Counted from the stretch's first letter, positions 11,096-25,648 are shown. The stretch is 64,000 nucleotides of DNA from Staphylococcus sp. MI 10-1553 (GCF_010365305.1 NZ_CP048279.1:2046001-2110000); one strand, 5' to 3'. Notes: a model not told the origin generated them from the letters alone. Numbers and translations: made by a program.

Positions 11096-12028
11096 TCATT
11101 CTACATTTATTTTTGCTTTTAATTTTTCTGGTGATGTTTTCGTCACATTTTTCGGTAAGTCTAATTTTACTTCCCGTTCTGTATCAGATGAAACACCTTT
11201 CACATCAATTTCACCACTAATTTCAGAAATCTTCTCTAAATCTTGACGGTTTCCGAATATTTCTATTGTATCTGACTCCAAATCGATACTTGAAATATTG
11301 ATACCATTTGAAGGTGTTCCTTTTGTCGATACGTCTAATTTAACTTTTTTGGAATAAGGTTCTACTTCTGCAGTTAAATCTACTGTCGGATGATCGACTT
11401 GCACATCCAGTTTATTCATATTCTTATCAAAAACTGAAATATTCGCTTCTCCCGTGGTCTTTTCTGAAATATTGTTTTCATTACGGAAACTTGCTTTTAC
11501 AAATGCGATGCGATCTAATTGCGCCTTACCCCCTGTGACTTTTACCGTATCTGGTGACACCGACGCATCTGTAATCTTGAAATTCGGATCAATCACATAT
11601 GGGCTCACATTCGGCTCAACATGATACGTTCTTGTTTCCTTTTTCTCAACTGAAACGGTTACTTCTTTCGGATAAACACGATAGTTAATATCTTTGTCTA
11701 AACCACGTACTTGAAAGTCTAACGAATACTCACCTGGTTGAATGTTTGTAGCGTCTAACACAACTTTAAAATCTTCTGTTTTTTGTGCGCGTAATACTTT
11801 AGATTGCGGTCCATTCAACTCTACATCGACCGTATCAGGCGCCCCAGAGATATAAAGACTTTTATCGTTGTTAATCACTTCAACCGGTGCATTTTTAATC
11901 GTTTTATTCCCATCATTGGAAACACTGTCTGTATTGAACGAATCACCGAGTACATGATTGACTGATAAAAATAAGAGCAATGCTAAAATAAAAGCAGTAA
12001 AACGTAAGCCCCATTTTGATTCTAACAT
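11096..12028 (-). CDS. cdaR: CdaR/YbbR-like regulator of diadenylate cyclase
   Basis: A 310-aa protein with one N-terminal membrane segment (about residues 7-28, LRFTAFILALLLFLSVNHVLG) and a large extracytoplasmic part made of YbbR repeats. These repeats are seen as recurring stretches around V-x-V-E-L-N-G-P, PDTVKVTGGKAQLDRI and SDTIEIFGNRQDLEKI. The family modulates the diadenylate cyclase encoded just upstream. The start codon follows directly after the dacA stop (TAGATG), so the two are translationally coupled. Its C-terminus lies 27 bases before glmM. Confidence 0.93.
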   Translation of the reverse strand: MLESKWGLRFTAFILALLLFLSVNHVLGDSFNTDSVSNDGNKTIKNAPVEVINNDKSLYISGAPDTVDVELNGPQSKVLRAQKTEDFKVVLDATNIQPGEYSLDFQVRGLDKDINYRVYPKEVTVSVEKKETRTYHVEPNVSPYVIDPNFKITDASVSPDTVKVTGGKAQLDRIAFVKASFRNENNISEKTTGEANISVFDKNMNKLDVQVDHPTVDLTAEVEPYSKKVKLDVSTKGTPSNGINISSIDLESDTIEIFGNRQDLEKISEISGEIDVKGVSSDTEREVKLDLPKNVTKTSPEKLKAKINVE

Positions 12029-12835
12029 CTAATTCACACCTTTCTTTCCAAAGTGTGAGCCAAACCAATGCTCAGTTAATAGTTCTTCAAACACTTCAGG
12101 TGATATATCTTTTCTCAACTTCCCATCAAACGTGACAGAAACTGATCCCGTCTCCTCAGACACAACGACGGTAAAAGCATCAGAAACTTCTGAAATTCCA
12201 ACTGCTGCACGATGGCGCGTACCGAGGCTTTTCGCGATTTTCGGACTATCTGACAACGGTAAATAACTGGCCGTTGCTGCAATTTTGTCACCTTGAATAA
12301 TCATCGCCCCATCATGTAACGGCGTATTAGGAATAAAGACGTTTGTCAATAATTCTTGTGAAATGTCTGAATGCATCGGTATACCAGTCTCAATGTAGTC
12401 CTGTAAACCGGTTTCTTTTTCAAACACAATTAACGCACCTATCCGTCGCTTTGCCATATACTGTACGGCTTTAGAGACTGAATCCACTAATTTAGGCACT
12501 TCTACTGTAGACGTCGTGGCATACCGTTTGAACAAACTCCCTCTCCCAAGTTGTTCTAACGCACGTCTAATTTCAGGTTGGAAAATTACAATAATGGCTA
12601 AGAAACCCCATTGTAATACCAAATCAAAAAGTCTCGAAGTCGTCGTCAGTTGTAAGTATTCACTGATTGCTTTCCCTACAAGTATAAATAATATCCCTTT
12701 TAATAATTGAATTGCTTTCGTCCCTTTAAAGACTGTAATCAGCAAATAAATGACATACCATACAATTAATAAATCTAGAATATCTGTGATGACCTCAAGC
12801 GTACTTAAATTTTCAAAGAGGTGTGAAATTTGCAT
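12029..12835 (-). CDS. dacA: diadenylate cyclase (c-di-AMP synthase)
   Basis: A 268-aa membrane enzyme joining two ATP to c-di-AMP, the second messenger controlling osmolyte transport and wall homeostasis. Three N-terminal membrane helices (about residues 15-95) precede the DAC domain. Its catalytic motifs are NTPLHDGAMIIQ and LGTRHRAAVGISE (the DGA and RHR motifs). The neighbours cdaR and glmM form the conserved Firmicute three-gene operon. A good sigma-A promoter lies at 12871-12899 and a GGAGGAGATA ribosome site precedes the ATG. Confidence 0.97.
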   Translation of the reverse strand: MQISHLFENLSTLEVITDILDLLIVWYVIYLLITVFKGTKAIQLLKGILFILVGKAISEYLQLTTTSRLFDLVLQWGFLAIIVIFQPEIRRALEQLGRGSLFKRYATTSTVEVPKLVDSVSKAVQYMAKRRIGALIVFEKETGLQDYIETGIPMHSDISQELLTNVFIPNTPLHDGAMIIQGDKIAATASYLPLSDSPKIAKSLGTRHRAAVGISEVSDAFTVVVSEETGSVSVTFDGKLRKDISPEVFEELLTEHWFGSHFGKKGVN

Positions 12836-12870
12836 AGTATCTCCTCCGGTAATCTATTCCCATGTCCCTT

Positions 12871-12899
12871 ATTATACCAATGTTTATAAGCGTTTGTCA
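12871..12899 (-). promoter_or_regulatory. sigma-A promoter of dacA-cdaR-glmM
   Basis: Minus strand TGACAA, 17-base spacer, TATAAT; the -10 is preceded by TTGG (partly extended). It lies about 40 bases upstream of the dacA start. Confidence 0.65.
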
Positions 12900-12991
12900 T
12901 ATCAGAGTAAAAATAAATCACACTTAAATATTTCAAGACCTACATTCAATCATTTTATGTAAAATTGAATGAAACGAACTGAACGCCAAAT

Positions 12992-13036
12992 TAAAAATGA
13001 GGTAAAGATGACATATTTGCTCCTTACCTCGTTTCA
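12992..13036 (-). terminator. terminator of the arginase gene
   Basis: Minus-strand AACGAGGTAA and TTACCTCATT form a stem of about 9 bp with an 18-base loop, followed by TTTTAATTT. It lies 35-70 bases after the arginase stop. Confidence 0.65.
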
Positions 13037-13066
13037 AAATTTAAAGTTTATAATTTAAAAGATGTT

Positions 13067-13972
13067 TTATAACAATGTTTCACCAAAGAACGAGCCTAAC
13101 AGTGCAACTGCTTGTTCCGCCGTATGATTTCCTACATCTAAGAGTGGATTCACTTCAACAATATCCATTGACGTAATAATGCCGGATTGATTAAGTAACT
13201 CTAAAGCATAATGACTTTCGCGATATGTTAAGCCACCTGAAACTTTCGTACCCGTCCCCGGTGTTTCATTAGGATCTAAAGCATCGACATCTAATGATAA
13301 ATGCACACCATCAGTCTTATCTTTTAAATATGTAATACTTTCTTCAATGACTGAACGTATGCCCCGCTCATCAATATCAGCCATCGTGTAAGTACGAATT
13401 CGATGCTTTTTAATATATTTACGTTCACCAAAATCTAAATCACGCATACCGATAAGCACAATATTTTCCGGTTTGACTTTAGGTGCAAAGTCGCCAAGTT
13501 GAACTAATTTTTCATCTCCTTCACCAACCAAAATACGTAATGGCATCCCATGCATATTACCGGATGGCGATTCTTCTGGTACATTGAGATCACCATGTGC
13601 GTCATACCAAATGACACCTAAGTTATCATAATGCTCTGCAACACCAGAAATCGAACCAATAGCTAACGAATGGTCGCCACCTAGAATAACTGGGAAATGT
13701 TGTTGACGAATACTGTCTGACACTTTATCCTTTAATGATTTTGAGAAAGTGAGGATTTCCTCATAATTTTGTAAGCCCTCTTGTTGAGACATAAACTTCT
13801 CAATATCTACAGGTGGTGCTTCAACGTTTCCTGCATCAATCACCTCGTGACCGATACGTTTTAATCGTGGTAACACCCCTGCATATCGAATCGCATCTGG
13901 TCCCAAATTCACACCTAGCTTTTTCTGTCCAAATGTAGTAGGTGCACCGATGAGTTCTATAATTTTATTCAT
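13067..13972 (-). CDS. rocF: arginase
   Basis: A 301-aa ureohydrolase splitting arginine to ornithine and urea. The binuclear manganese motifs are all present: [16 protein letters not shown] and SLDVDALDP. It begins [20 protein letters not shown]; the frame is open to 14017, but the ATG at 13972 is preceded by AAAGGGGAG. It is a single-gene unit with its own promoter (14059-14087) and terminator. Ornithine from this reaction could also feed staphyloferrin A synthesis, which uses D-ornithine; that link is inference. Confidence 0.95.
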   Translation of the reverse strand: MNKIIELIGAPTTFGQKKLGVNLGPDAIRYAGVLPRLKRIGHEVIDAGNVEAPPVDIEKFMSQQEGLQNYEEILTFSKSLKDKVSDSIRQQHFPVILGGDHSLAIGSISGVAEHYDNLGVIWYDAHGDLNVPEESPSGNMHGMPLRILVGEGDEKLVQLGDFAPKVKPENIVLIGMRDLDFGERKYIKKHRIRTYTMADIDERGIRSVIEESITYLKDKTDGVHLSLDVDALDPNETPGTGTKVSGGLTYRESHYALELLNQSGIITSMDIVEVNPLLDVGNHTAEQAVALLGSFFGETLL

Positions 13973-14058
13973 TTTTGGTCTCCCCTTTTTAATGATTCTT
14001 CTATTGATGTCTGCCACTCAATTGCCCCTTTAAATCAATTGAATGTACACACATTGTC

Positions 14059-14087
14059 AGAATAATTGTTTATATTATTGAATTCAA
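14059..14087 (-). promoter_or_regulatory. candidate sigma-A promoter of arginase
   Basis: Minus-strand TTGAAT, 17-base spacer, TATTCT, about 90 bases upstream of the ATG at 13972. Confidence 0.5.
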
Positions 14088-14304
14088 GCGTTGAAAAAAT
14101 GCAACGGACAGATGGGATTCAACTATATGTGCTTTAATGAATTTTTATAACTGCTAAGTATGTGTAATAGTATTTGGGGTGAATGAAACAGTAGATTTTA
14201 TTCATTTTAAATTTTGTAAGAAAATGTGTTTTGAAGTGAATGGTATTTGAGAGTAACGTGTTTGATGAGATATTTCTAATGGCAGTTTTGCAAGAGGACG
14301 GAAG

Positions 14305-14343
14305 GCAAAAATAAAAACCCTATCCCATTTGGAATAAGGTTTG
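14305..14343 (-). terminator. terminator of the rrn-tRNA transcription unit
   Basis: Minus-strand AACCTTATTCC and GGGATAGGGTT pair (with G-T pairs) around AAAT, followed by TTTATTTTTG. It lies 5 bases past tRNA-Lys, the last gene of the unit. The remaining sequence between 14088 and 14304 shows no gene. Confidence 0.65.
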
Positions 14344-14347
14344 AAAG

Positions 14348-14420
14348 TGAGCCATAGAGGATTCGAACCTCTGACCCTCTGATTAAAAGTCAGATGCTCT
14401 ACCAACTGAGCTAATGGCTC
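14348..14420 (-). tRNA. tRNA-Lys (anticodon TTT)
   Basis: Cloverleaf on the minus strand with GAGCCAT/ATGGCTC acceptor, anticodon loop CTTTTAA and GGTTCGAATCC T-arm. The 3' CCA is not encoded. Last gene of the cluster. Confidence 0.96.
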
Positions 14421-14423
14421 TTA

Positions 14424-14498
14424 TGGCTGGGCTAGCTGGATTCGAACCAGCGAGTGACGGAGTCAAAGTCCGTTGCCTTACCGCTTGGCTATAGCCCA
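14424..14498 (-). tRNA. tRNA-Gln (anticodon TTG)
   Basis: Minus-strand cloverleaf with TGGGCTA/TAGCCCA acceptor, anticodon loop CTTTGAC and an encoded GCCA end. Confidence 0.96.
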
Positions 14499-14502
14499 TC
14501 GA

Positions 14503-14586
14503 TGGTGGAGGGGGGCAGATTCGAACTGCCGAACCCGAAGGAGCGGATTTACAGTCCGCCGCGTTTAGCCACTTCGCTACCCCTCC
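14503..14586 (-). tRNA. tRNA-Tyr (anticodon GTA)
   Basis: Minus-strand cloverleaf of 84 bases with GGAGGGG/CCCCTCC acceptor, anticodon loop CTGTAAA, a long variable arm as expected of bacterial tRNA-Tyr, and an encoded ACCA end. Confidence 0.96.
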
Positions 14587-14606
14587 GATATGTATGAAAT
14601 TAAAAA

Positions 14607-14682
14607 TGGTGGAGAATGACGGGATCGAACCGCCGACCCTCTGCTTGTAAGGCAGATGCTCTCCCAGCTGAGCTAATTCTCC
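14607..14682 (-). tRNA. tRNA-Val (anticodon TAC)
   Basis: Minus-strand cloverleaf with GGAGAAT/ATTCTCC acceptor, anticodon loop CTTACAA and an encoded ACCA end. Confidence 0.96.
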
Positions 14683-14690
14683 ATATATAA

Positions 14691-14762
14691 TGACCCCTAC
14701 GGGACTCGAACCCGTGTTACCGCCGTGAAAGGGCGGTGTCTTAACCGCTTGACCAAGGGGCC
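14691..14762 (-). tRNA. tRNA-Glu (anticodon TTC)
   Basis: Minus-strand cloverleaf with GGCCCCT/AGGGGTC acceptor and anticodon loop CTTTCAC. The CCA is not encoded. Confidence 0.96.
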
Positions 14763-14763
14763 G

Positions 14764-14838
14764 TGGCTCCACAGGTAGGACTCGAACCTACGACCGATCG
14801 GTTAACAGCCGATAGCTCTACCACTGAGCTACTGTGGA
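14764..14838 (-). tRNA. tRNA-Asn (anticodon GTT)
   Basis: Minus-strand cloverleaf with TCCACAG/CTGTGGA acceptor, anticodon loop CTGTTAA and an encoded GCCA end. First tRNA after 5S rRNA; one base separates it from tRNA-Glu. Confidence 0.96.
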
Positions 14839-14847
14839 TCAATCTTA

Positions 14848-14962
14848 ACCTGGCACCGTCCTACTCTCGCGGAACGTAAGTCCGACTACCATCGGCGCTA
14901 AAGAGCTTAACTTCTGTGTTCGGCATGGGAACAGGTGTGACCTCTTTGCCATTGGCACCAGA
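14848..14962 (-). rRNA. rrf: 5S ribosomal RNA
   Basis: The minus strand shows the conserved 5S core (CACACCTGTTCCCATGCCGA, GAAGTTAAGCTC, GATGGTAGT) and complementary ends TCTGGTGCC/GGTGCCAGG. Length is about 115 bases, as in staphylococci. Confidence 0.96.
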
Positions 14963-15040
14963 TTAAGTTGTAGAATGTTATACATTCAAAACTAGATAGT
15001 AAGTATATTTATCACAAGCATTACCTTATGAACCATTATT

Positions 15041-19896
<4,856 letters not shown>

Positions 19897-20164
19897 GAAG
19901 TAAGCTTGATATAGCTCGTTGATTGTTTAAGTCAATCACTCTTGAAAGTACTTTTGAAGTACTCAAATTATCGGAATTAACGTTGACATATTGTCATTCA
20001 GTTTTCAATGTTCACTACGTTTGTTAATCAAGTTTACTATATCTTTACCTATTTAACAAGACCTTTATTATTTTAAGCTCAACTCTCAACATTTGCAATA
20101 GTAAATTTTACACCATTCAAATATTTTAGAATTAAATTCATTTGCCGTTTTTAACGACTTTTAT

Positions 20165-20193
20165 ATCTTATCACCGCTGTGATATATTGTCAA
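20165..20193 (-). promoter_or_regulatory. rrn promoter P2
   Basis: Minus-strand TTGACA, 17-base spacer, TAAGAT, about 270 bases upstream of the mature 16S end. A consensus -35 makes this a strong promoter. Confidence 0.75.
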
Positions 20194-20255
20194 TAAGAAA
20201 TTTTGATTTTTATTTCTTATTTCAAATGAGCGCTTTATTTCGCTCACAAGAATAT

Positions 20256-20284
20256 ATTGTATACAGGTCAAACTGAAAATGCAA
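20256..20284 (-). promoter_or_regulatory. rrn promoter P1
   Basis: Minus-strand TTGCAT, 17-base spacer, TACAAT, 91 bases upstream of P2. Tandem promoters of this spacing are usual for Firmicute rrn operons. A small hairpin GAGCG/CGCTC lies between the two. The rest of 19897-20424 holds only the rRNA leader. Confidence 0.6.
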
Positions 20285-20424
20285 CCCCTTTTTTTAAACT
20301 TTTTTACAGAAATTCAATTCAAGCTTTTACATCTTATTCGTCTGTCCACTTTGCAACTGATATTACCCCTATAATCATGCCGAGCAAGAAGACATGACCT
20401 CCGCTTCCTACTCGGCAACCATCC

Positions 20425-21489
20425 TTATTGATTTGTTTTAGCAATAATCTTCTGAGCGATTTCTTTATAAATTTGGCCTAAACGATCTTCTGGTTGGTAA
20501 ATAGAAGGTGAAAAGTCTACAGGTTTCCATGACGGTTGCTCTAATGGCAATTGTCCAAGTAGCTCACTTTGTAATTCATCAGCAAGCTTTTGTCCGCCAC
20601 CTTTACCGAAAATGTATTCTTTATTCCCTGTTTCTTTACTTTCAAAGTAAGACATGTTCTCGATAACACCTAAAATCGAATGATCCGTATGTTTTGCCAT
20701 TGCACCTGCACGTGCTGCTACAAATGCGGCTGTTGGATGTGGTGTTGTCACAATAATTTCTTTACTTGATGGCAACATCGTATGCACATCGAGTGCCACA
20801 TCTCCTGTGCCAGGAGGTAAATCTAGTAATAAGTAATCTAAGTCTCCCCATTTCACTTCAGTAAAAAAGTTCGTCAACATTTTACCTAACATAGGACCAC
20901 GCCAAATGACAGGTGCGTTCTCTTCAACAAAGAATGCCATTGAAATGACTTTAACACCATGACGTTCAACCGGGATGACTGTTTTACCTTCGATACCTGG
21001 CTTTTCATCAATCCCCATCATGTCCGGTACACTGAATCCGTAAATATCCGCATCAATTAAGCCGACGCGTTTCCCTTCACGTGCTAATGCGACTGCTAAA
21101 TTGACTGCAACTGTTGATTTCCCTACGCCACCTTTACCGGAAGCAATGGCAATAAATTCCAAGTTATTACCTTTCGCTAAGGCACCTTCAATCGTTTGTT
21201 CTTCCTGCTGTTGCGCCCCCGCATATTGTTTCACTTTTTCTTTAGGAAGGGCTTCAAAACGAATGCCTACCGTTTTCGCACCATTTTCTTTTAATTTTTC
21301 CACAATCGCCATTTGTAATTCAAGTTGTGGCTGTCCTCCCAATTGGGCCATCGCGACTTTGACGCTAACATGTGCTTTTTCTTCTTTAATTGTAACCTCT
21401 ACAACCCCTTCAGTTTCTTTAAGAGGTACATTAATAATTGGATCGTTAATTTCTCCAATAAGTTGTTTCACCTGTTCGATTGTTAACAC
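20425..21489 (-). CDS. mrp: Mrp/ApbC-type P-loop Fe-S cluster carrier
   Basis: A 354-aa MRP/NBP35 ATPase that carries and delivers Fe-S clusters. The N-terminal 90 residues are a DUF59/MIP18-like domain (IGEINDPIINVPLKETEGVV). The P-loop is ASGKGGVGKSTVAVNLA, with the switch DADIYGFSVPDMMG and Walker-B-like LLLDLPPGTGD. The frame's first ATG at 21498 abuts AAAGGAG with no spacing, whereas the GTG at 21489 has nine bases of spacing, so translation should start there (MLTIEQVKQLIG). Single-gene unit upstream of the rrn operon. Confidence 0.93.
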   Translation of the reverse strand: MLTIEQVKQLIGEINDPIINVPLKETEGVVEVTIKEEKAHVSVKVAMAQLGGQPQLELQMAIVEKLKENGAKTVGIRFEALPKEKVKQYAGAQQQEEQTIEGALAKGNNLEFIAIASGKGGVGKSTVAVNLAVALAREGKRVGLIDADIYGFSVPDMMGIDEKPGIEGKTVIPVERHGVKVISMAFFVEENAPVIWRGPMLGKMLTNFFTEVKWGDLDYLLLDLPPGTGDVALDVHTMLPSSKEIIVTTPHPTAAFVAARAGAMAKHTDHSILGVIENMSYFESKETGNKEYIFGKGGGQKLADELQSELLGQLPLEQPSWKPVDFSPSIYQPEDRLGQIYKEIAQKIIAKTNQ

Positions 21490-21746
21490 TTCCGACATCT
21501 CCTTTTGTATACGCTTTATTCCTCATTTTAACAAACTTTTACAGTGTTGCATAAGGTAAAAACTCTACCTATTCATAAAAATTGTGTGTCTCTCTCATCA
21601 TTACATCACTTTTACAATGACAAGCGCATCGTACCTCTCATTTACTTTATACAGACTCGGTTCCTCACCATAACTTCTGCTACATTTTGAACATAAAATA
21701 TACCAACTCAGCTGTTTGTTAATTCATGCCGCTTCTATTTACGCAT
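21490..21746. other. intergenic region upstream of mrp
   Basis: AT-rich; holds the mrp promoter region on the minus strand. I see no gene, repeat or RNA. Confidence 0.5.
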
Positions 21747-21786
21747 AAAAAACATCAAACAACGCCATGCCGTTTGATGTTTCATC
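21747..21786 (-). terminator. terminator of the DHA2 efflux gene
   Basis: AAACATCAAAC and GTTTGATGTTT form an 11-bp perfect stem with flanking T/A runs, just after the stop at 21800. Confidence 0.8.
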
Positions 21787-21799
21787 TTTTATCATCTAG

Positions 21800-23248
21800 T
21801 TATCGTACTACGTGACGTTTGTTGACACGTTCCTTTTTCCCTCTATCGTAAATAAAGAAACTGATAATAAACCCAATCAATAAGAATCCTGAAGTCACGT
21901 AAAATGCTAAATCGACACCGTGTGCCATTGCTTCACGTTGAATCATTGTTTTTGATACAGACGCATCCGGTTGATAAAATCCTGCTCCTAAGCTCATTAA
22001 TGTAACCATCAGTGCCGTACCCATTGATCCTGAAATTGTTCGTAGCGTATTCATAATCGCTGTACCATGTGACACCATATCATTCGGTAGTGAGTTAATA
22101 CCGGCTGTGTTGAGTGGCATCATCAATAACGACACTGAAAATAGACGAATCGTAAAGACGATAATGACATACGTATAGGATGTATGCGCTGTTAATTGCG
22201 CCATCATTAATGTCGTCATTAATAGTAATGCAAAACCTGGAATAACAAGTACTCTCGCACCTACTTTATCATATAAACGACCGTTGACGACCGACATGAC
22301 ACCGTTAATGACGGCACCTGGTAATACAACGAGCCCTGATAATAGCGCTGACAGACCGAGTGAATTTTGAATATAAATCGGAATTAACAGTGCTGGACCG
22401 ACCATCGATGTATAGACGATCATAGATGAAATGGACGTCAATGTGAATGTTCTCGTACGAAAAGCAGACAATTTGAGTATTGGGTTGTCGATACGTAATT
22501 GACGGGTAATGAATAAAGCCACAATACCAATACCTACAATTAAACTTATCAATACGATTAAATCATCGAACCCACGCACACCTGCAATACTAAAACCGTA
22601 CAACATAATACCGAAGCCGAGTGTCGAAAGGACTACAGATGTTTTATCAAGTACAACTTCTTTTGTATCACTAAAGTTACGCATAGAACGCCAACCGAAG
22701 ATTAAGCCGATAATTGAAACAACAACGACAACGAATAACGGTGCACGCCATGAATAATTGTCAACAAGTATCCCTGACAATGTTGGTCCAATGGCTGGAG
22801 CGAACTGAATCACAAGCCCTGATAACCCCATCGCGAATCCCCGTTGATTTTTTGGGAATAACGTAAATAACGTAAACTGACTGAGTGGCATAATAACACC
22901 TGCACCCATCGCTTGAATCACACGTGCAGTCATCAATATTGGGAATGTCGGCGCTAACGCAGCAGTAATAGAACCGACAACAAAAGTACCCATCGCTGTT
23001 AAATACAACGTTCTTGTAGGCACTCTATCCATTAAATATGCCGTTAAAGGAATCATAATACCATTCACTAACATAAATCCTGTAACTAACCATTGAGAAG
23101 TACTTTCATGAATGTCCAGACCTCTCATAATACTAGGAAGTGCAGTATTCAATAATGTTTGGTTTAAAATTGCAATAAAGGCACTGATCAAAATAACAGC
23201 AACGATGATATTTCTTTGTGTTTTATCTACATGAACACCTTTGTGCAT
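21800..23248 (-). CDS. MFS drug efflux transporter, DHA2 family (EmrB/LmrB-like, 14 TM)
   Basis: A 482-aa proton-driven multidrug exporter with about 14 membrane segments, the number typical of DHA2. Visible family motifs include WLVTGFMLVNGIMIPLTAYLMDR (motif A-like), ARVIQAMGAGVIMPL (motif B) and GLVIQFAPAIGPTLSGILV (motif C of antiporters). GAGGAGG precedes the ATG. It follows sdrM and sepA in the same direction, the arrangement known from S. aureus, and is probably part of an efflux gene cluster. Substrates are unknown. Confidence 0.9.
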   Translation of the reverse strand: MHKGVHVDKTQRNIIVAVILISAFIAILNQTLLNTALPSIMRGLDIHESTSQWLVTGFMLVNGIMIPLTAYLMDRVPTRTLYLTAMGTFVVGSITAALAPTFPILMTARVIQAMGAGVIMPLSQFTLFTLFPKNQRGFAMGLSGLVIQFAPAIGPTLSGILVDNYSWRAPLFVVVVVSIIGLIFGWRSMRNFSDTKEVVLDKTSVVLSTLGFGIMLYGFSIAGVRGFDDLIVLISLIVGIGIVALFITRQLRIDNPILKLSAFRTRTFTLTSISSMIVYTSMVGPALLIPIYIQNSLGLSALLSGLVVLPGAVINGVMSVVNGRLYDKVGARVLVIPGFALLLMTTLMMAQLTAHTSYTYVIIVFTIRLFSVSLLMMPLNTAGINSLPNDMVSHGTAIMNTLRTISGSMGTALMVTLMSLGAGFYQPDASVSKTMIQREAMAHGVDLAFYVTSGFLLIGFIISFFIYDRGKKERVNKRHVVR

Positions 23249-23353
23249 ACACTTTCCTCCTCTTACATTTCTATACCAATGCTTTATTTTACGACTAAAA
23301 AGTTAGCTTAGCAAAGTTTTTGATTTCTCTTTAAAAACGCGCCATGACACCTG

Positions 23354-23815
23354 TTATTTTCGATTCAAATCCTCAGCATCCGGATAAAACACTTCTTTAC
23401 AAATGTAGAGAAACGCGATGATTAACATCAACACCCAATAGTCGATTTGAATATATTGATAATGAATATGAATCACAAAATAAAACATTGTAATCATCAT
23501 CGCATACGAAATCAAATGAAATGTGAAGCCCTCGAGATAAGGGTTCGGATATAATTTCTTTTGGAGCCAGTCCATCAAATACTCGACACCAAAAATCACA
23601 AAGTAACCTAGGATAATATAGCTGCCGTAATAAATTAAATTGTCATAAAATCCTTCATTATAAGTAAACGTGCCAAGGCGAAAGTAAATTAATAAACGAC
23701 TTAAGCCGAACAAGCCAAAACCGAGTAATGTTAAAAATATAGTCCCAGAAATAACAAAAATGGAGAGGATGACTAACAAAGTGACAAAGTTAAACAAATT
23801 AAACTTCCCTTTCAC
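23354..23815 (-). CDS. sepA: multidrug resistance efflux protein SepA
   Basis: A 153-aa protein with four hydrophobic segments (about residues 10-40, 60-80, 100-117 and 122-140). The spacing and residues [21 protein letters not shown] and [21 protein letters not shown] match staphylococcal SepA, which is linked with reduced antiseptic dye susceptibility. It starts with GTG after GGGGAGG. It lies 25 bases after sdrM, so they are likely cotranscribed. Whether SepA is itself a pump or a helper is unresolved in the family. Confidence 0.88.
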   Translation of the reverse strand: MKGKFNLFNFVTLLVILSIFVISGTIFLTLLGFGLFGLSRLLIYFRLGTFTYNEGFYDNLIYYGSYIILGYFVIFGVEYLMDWLQKKLYPNPYLEGFTFHLISYAMMITMFYFVIHIHYQYIQIDYWVLMLIIAFLYICKEVFYPDAEDLNRK

Positions 23816-23840
23816 TAATCAAACCTCCCCATATCTTTAA

Positions 23841-25184
23841 TTATTTTTCAGAAATTGTACGTAAACTTTTATCTTTACGTGTATACCAAACAATCCATAA
23901 ACCTGCTAATACTATGATACAAAATACCATAACATTTTGGATGCTTGTTTTAAAGATAACCACATCCATCGCATAAATGTAACCAATAATTGCTGAACCA
24001 ATCGAATTCCCCATATTACGAGTTAGTGTAAAGAGCGACATCATCTTTTTCATACTTTCTGGCGATGTTTCTTCTTGCACCATCACACTATCTTTCGTAT
24101 AAGCTGTCCCAAAACTCATACCTAAGAAGAACAATGTCACTGCAACAACGATAGGATGAAATGCACCAATCAATACACTGATACTTCCTACAATTAAAAT
24201 ACCTATTGCGAGCAAATATAAACCTCGAACAGTACGATTCGCTTCAATTTTTTCTAAAGTGAAGTTAACCAACAACCAGCCGATTGAAAGTGGGAAAATG
24301 ATGAGTCCACTTTGTAACGGGCTTAAGCCTAAATGATCTTGTAAATAAGATGGAATAAATACATTAAAGCCAATTAACGTCACTGCAATGAAAAAGTCAG
24401 TTAAAAATGCTAAGCGAACTTTAGATCCAAATTCTTTTGTCGGGATAAAGGACAATGACACATTTTTCGAACGCTTGATAATGACACCAAAGAAGATGAC
24501 GAATAAAATAAAACAAACGATATTCATCCAAATATGACCTGTGATGAGCACACTCGCCATGAGCAATGCTAATAACACATAAAATAAGCACATGCCGACA
24601 AAATCAACTTTATGTCTAGACGTGGATTCACTTTCAAAATGGTATGACGTTAATACAAGTACCATCACGATAACTGCAATAGGAATGTTAATGTAAAATA
24701 GCCAATGCCATGAAGAAACTTCTAAAATAAAACCACCGAGAAATGGCCCAAGAATACTTGAAATCCCCCAAACACTGCCGACAATCCCCATCACTTTATA
24801 ACGAAATGGAATTTCAAATGCGAGTTTAGGAACGATTTGTGCTAATGACATGTTCACCCCTGCGCCAACACCTTGAAGTAAGCGGGCAAACACTAACATT
24901 TCAAATTGGGAACTCATCCCTGATAGCAGACTACCAACTAAAAATAAAATTAATCCTAACATTGTCACATAGATAATTTTAATCCGTGACATTAACTCAC
25001 TTAAAATAGGAATAGATAACACAATCCCTACAAAATACACTGTAAATACGAGTGAAATGGGTTGTGTTGCATGTAGGTCAGCACGCATCGTCGGTAAAGC
25101 TAACGACACAATCGACGTTTCGATGGCTGCCATAAACATAATTAAGACTAGTGAGCAAATAATACTAACTCGCTTTAAATACAT
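23841..25184 (-). CDS. sdrM: MFS multidrug efflux transporter SdrM
   Basis: A 447-aa major facilitator with about 12-14 membrane helices. The start MYLKRVSIICSLVLIMFMAAIETSIVSLALPTMRADL carries the D1-type drug-exporter motif. Antiporter motif C is seen in VWGISSILGPFLGGFILE. Placement directly before sepA matches the sdrM-sepA pair of S. aureus, where SdrM contributes to fluoroquinolone and dye efflux. AAAGGTAG precedes the ATG. The homology assignment rests on order and sequence feel, not on an alignment. Confidence 0.85.
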   Translation of the reverse strand: MYLKRVSIICSLVLIMFMAAIETSIVSLALPTMRADLHATQPISLVFTVYFVGIVLSIPILSELMSRIKIIYVTMLGLILFLVGSLLSGMSSQFEMLVFARLLQGVGAGVNMSLAQIVPKLAFEIPFRYKVMGIVGSVWGISSILGPFLGGFILEVSSWHWLFYINIPIAVIVMVLVLTSYHFESESTSRHKVDFVGMCLFYVLLALLMASVLITGHIWMNIVCFILFVIFFGVIIKRSKNVSLSFIPTKEFGSKVRLAFLTDFFIAVTLIGFNVFIPSYLQDHLGLSPLQSGLIIFPLSIGWLLVNFTLEKIEANRTVRGLYLLAIGILIVGSISVLIGAFHPIVVAVTLFFLGMSFGTAYTKDSVMVQEETSPESMKKMMSLFTLTRNMGNSIGSAIIGYIYAMDVVIFKTSIQNVMVFCIIVLAGLWIVWYTRKDKSLRTISEK

Positions 25185-25575
25185 ACTTTTCTACCTTTCC
25201 ATGAAATATTTGTTGTCGCGGACATAGGGTCAGTGAGGCTAACTCATCTTGACATCGCAGTTTAATCCCCTTTGTCCTATAAAAAGTTTAACTCAGCTGA
25301 AAATGAAAAAAAGATGCTTTTAAACACCGTCACCTTTCAACACAGAGACCGTCCACATCTATCTGATGCGCTGTACTTACATCTTCGTCAATCAAACCAA
25401 ATTGTACGAACATCTATGCACTTTTTATGTAAAGTTTAAAACCGTTCATTTTCATTATCTCTACTTATTGTGAATTTGATAAGAAATAAAATCAAACTTT
25501 ATGTATTCAACTGCTTATAGTGAATTTCCATATACAGCGTTATTGAAACATCATTAACTATCCATATAAAGATAA
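25185..25575. other. long AT-rich region upstream of sdrM
   Basis: About 390 bases without a gene. It must contain the sdrM promoter. TTGTGAATTTGATAA and TATAGTGAATTTCC form a loose near-repeat around 25470-25530. I see no clear operator. Confidence 0.4.
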
Positions 25576-25642
25576 GAGACTGTTATAGTGTCATCAACCC
25601 TCACTACATGAACGATTGATGTCTCGGAACAGTCTCTTTCTA
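25576..25642 (-). terminator. long hairpin, likely terminator of the hemolysin-III gene pair
   Basis: AGAGACTGTT (25576) pairs with AACAGTCTCT (25627); on the minus strand it lies just past the stop at 25649. The downstream U tract is modest (TTATCTTTAT), so efficiency is uncertain. Confidence 0.55.
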
Positions 25643-25648
25643 TTATGA

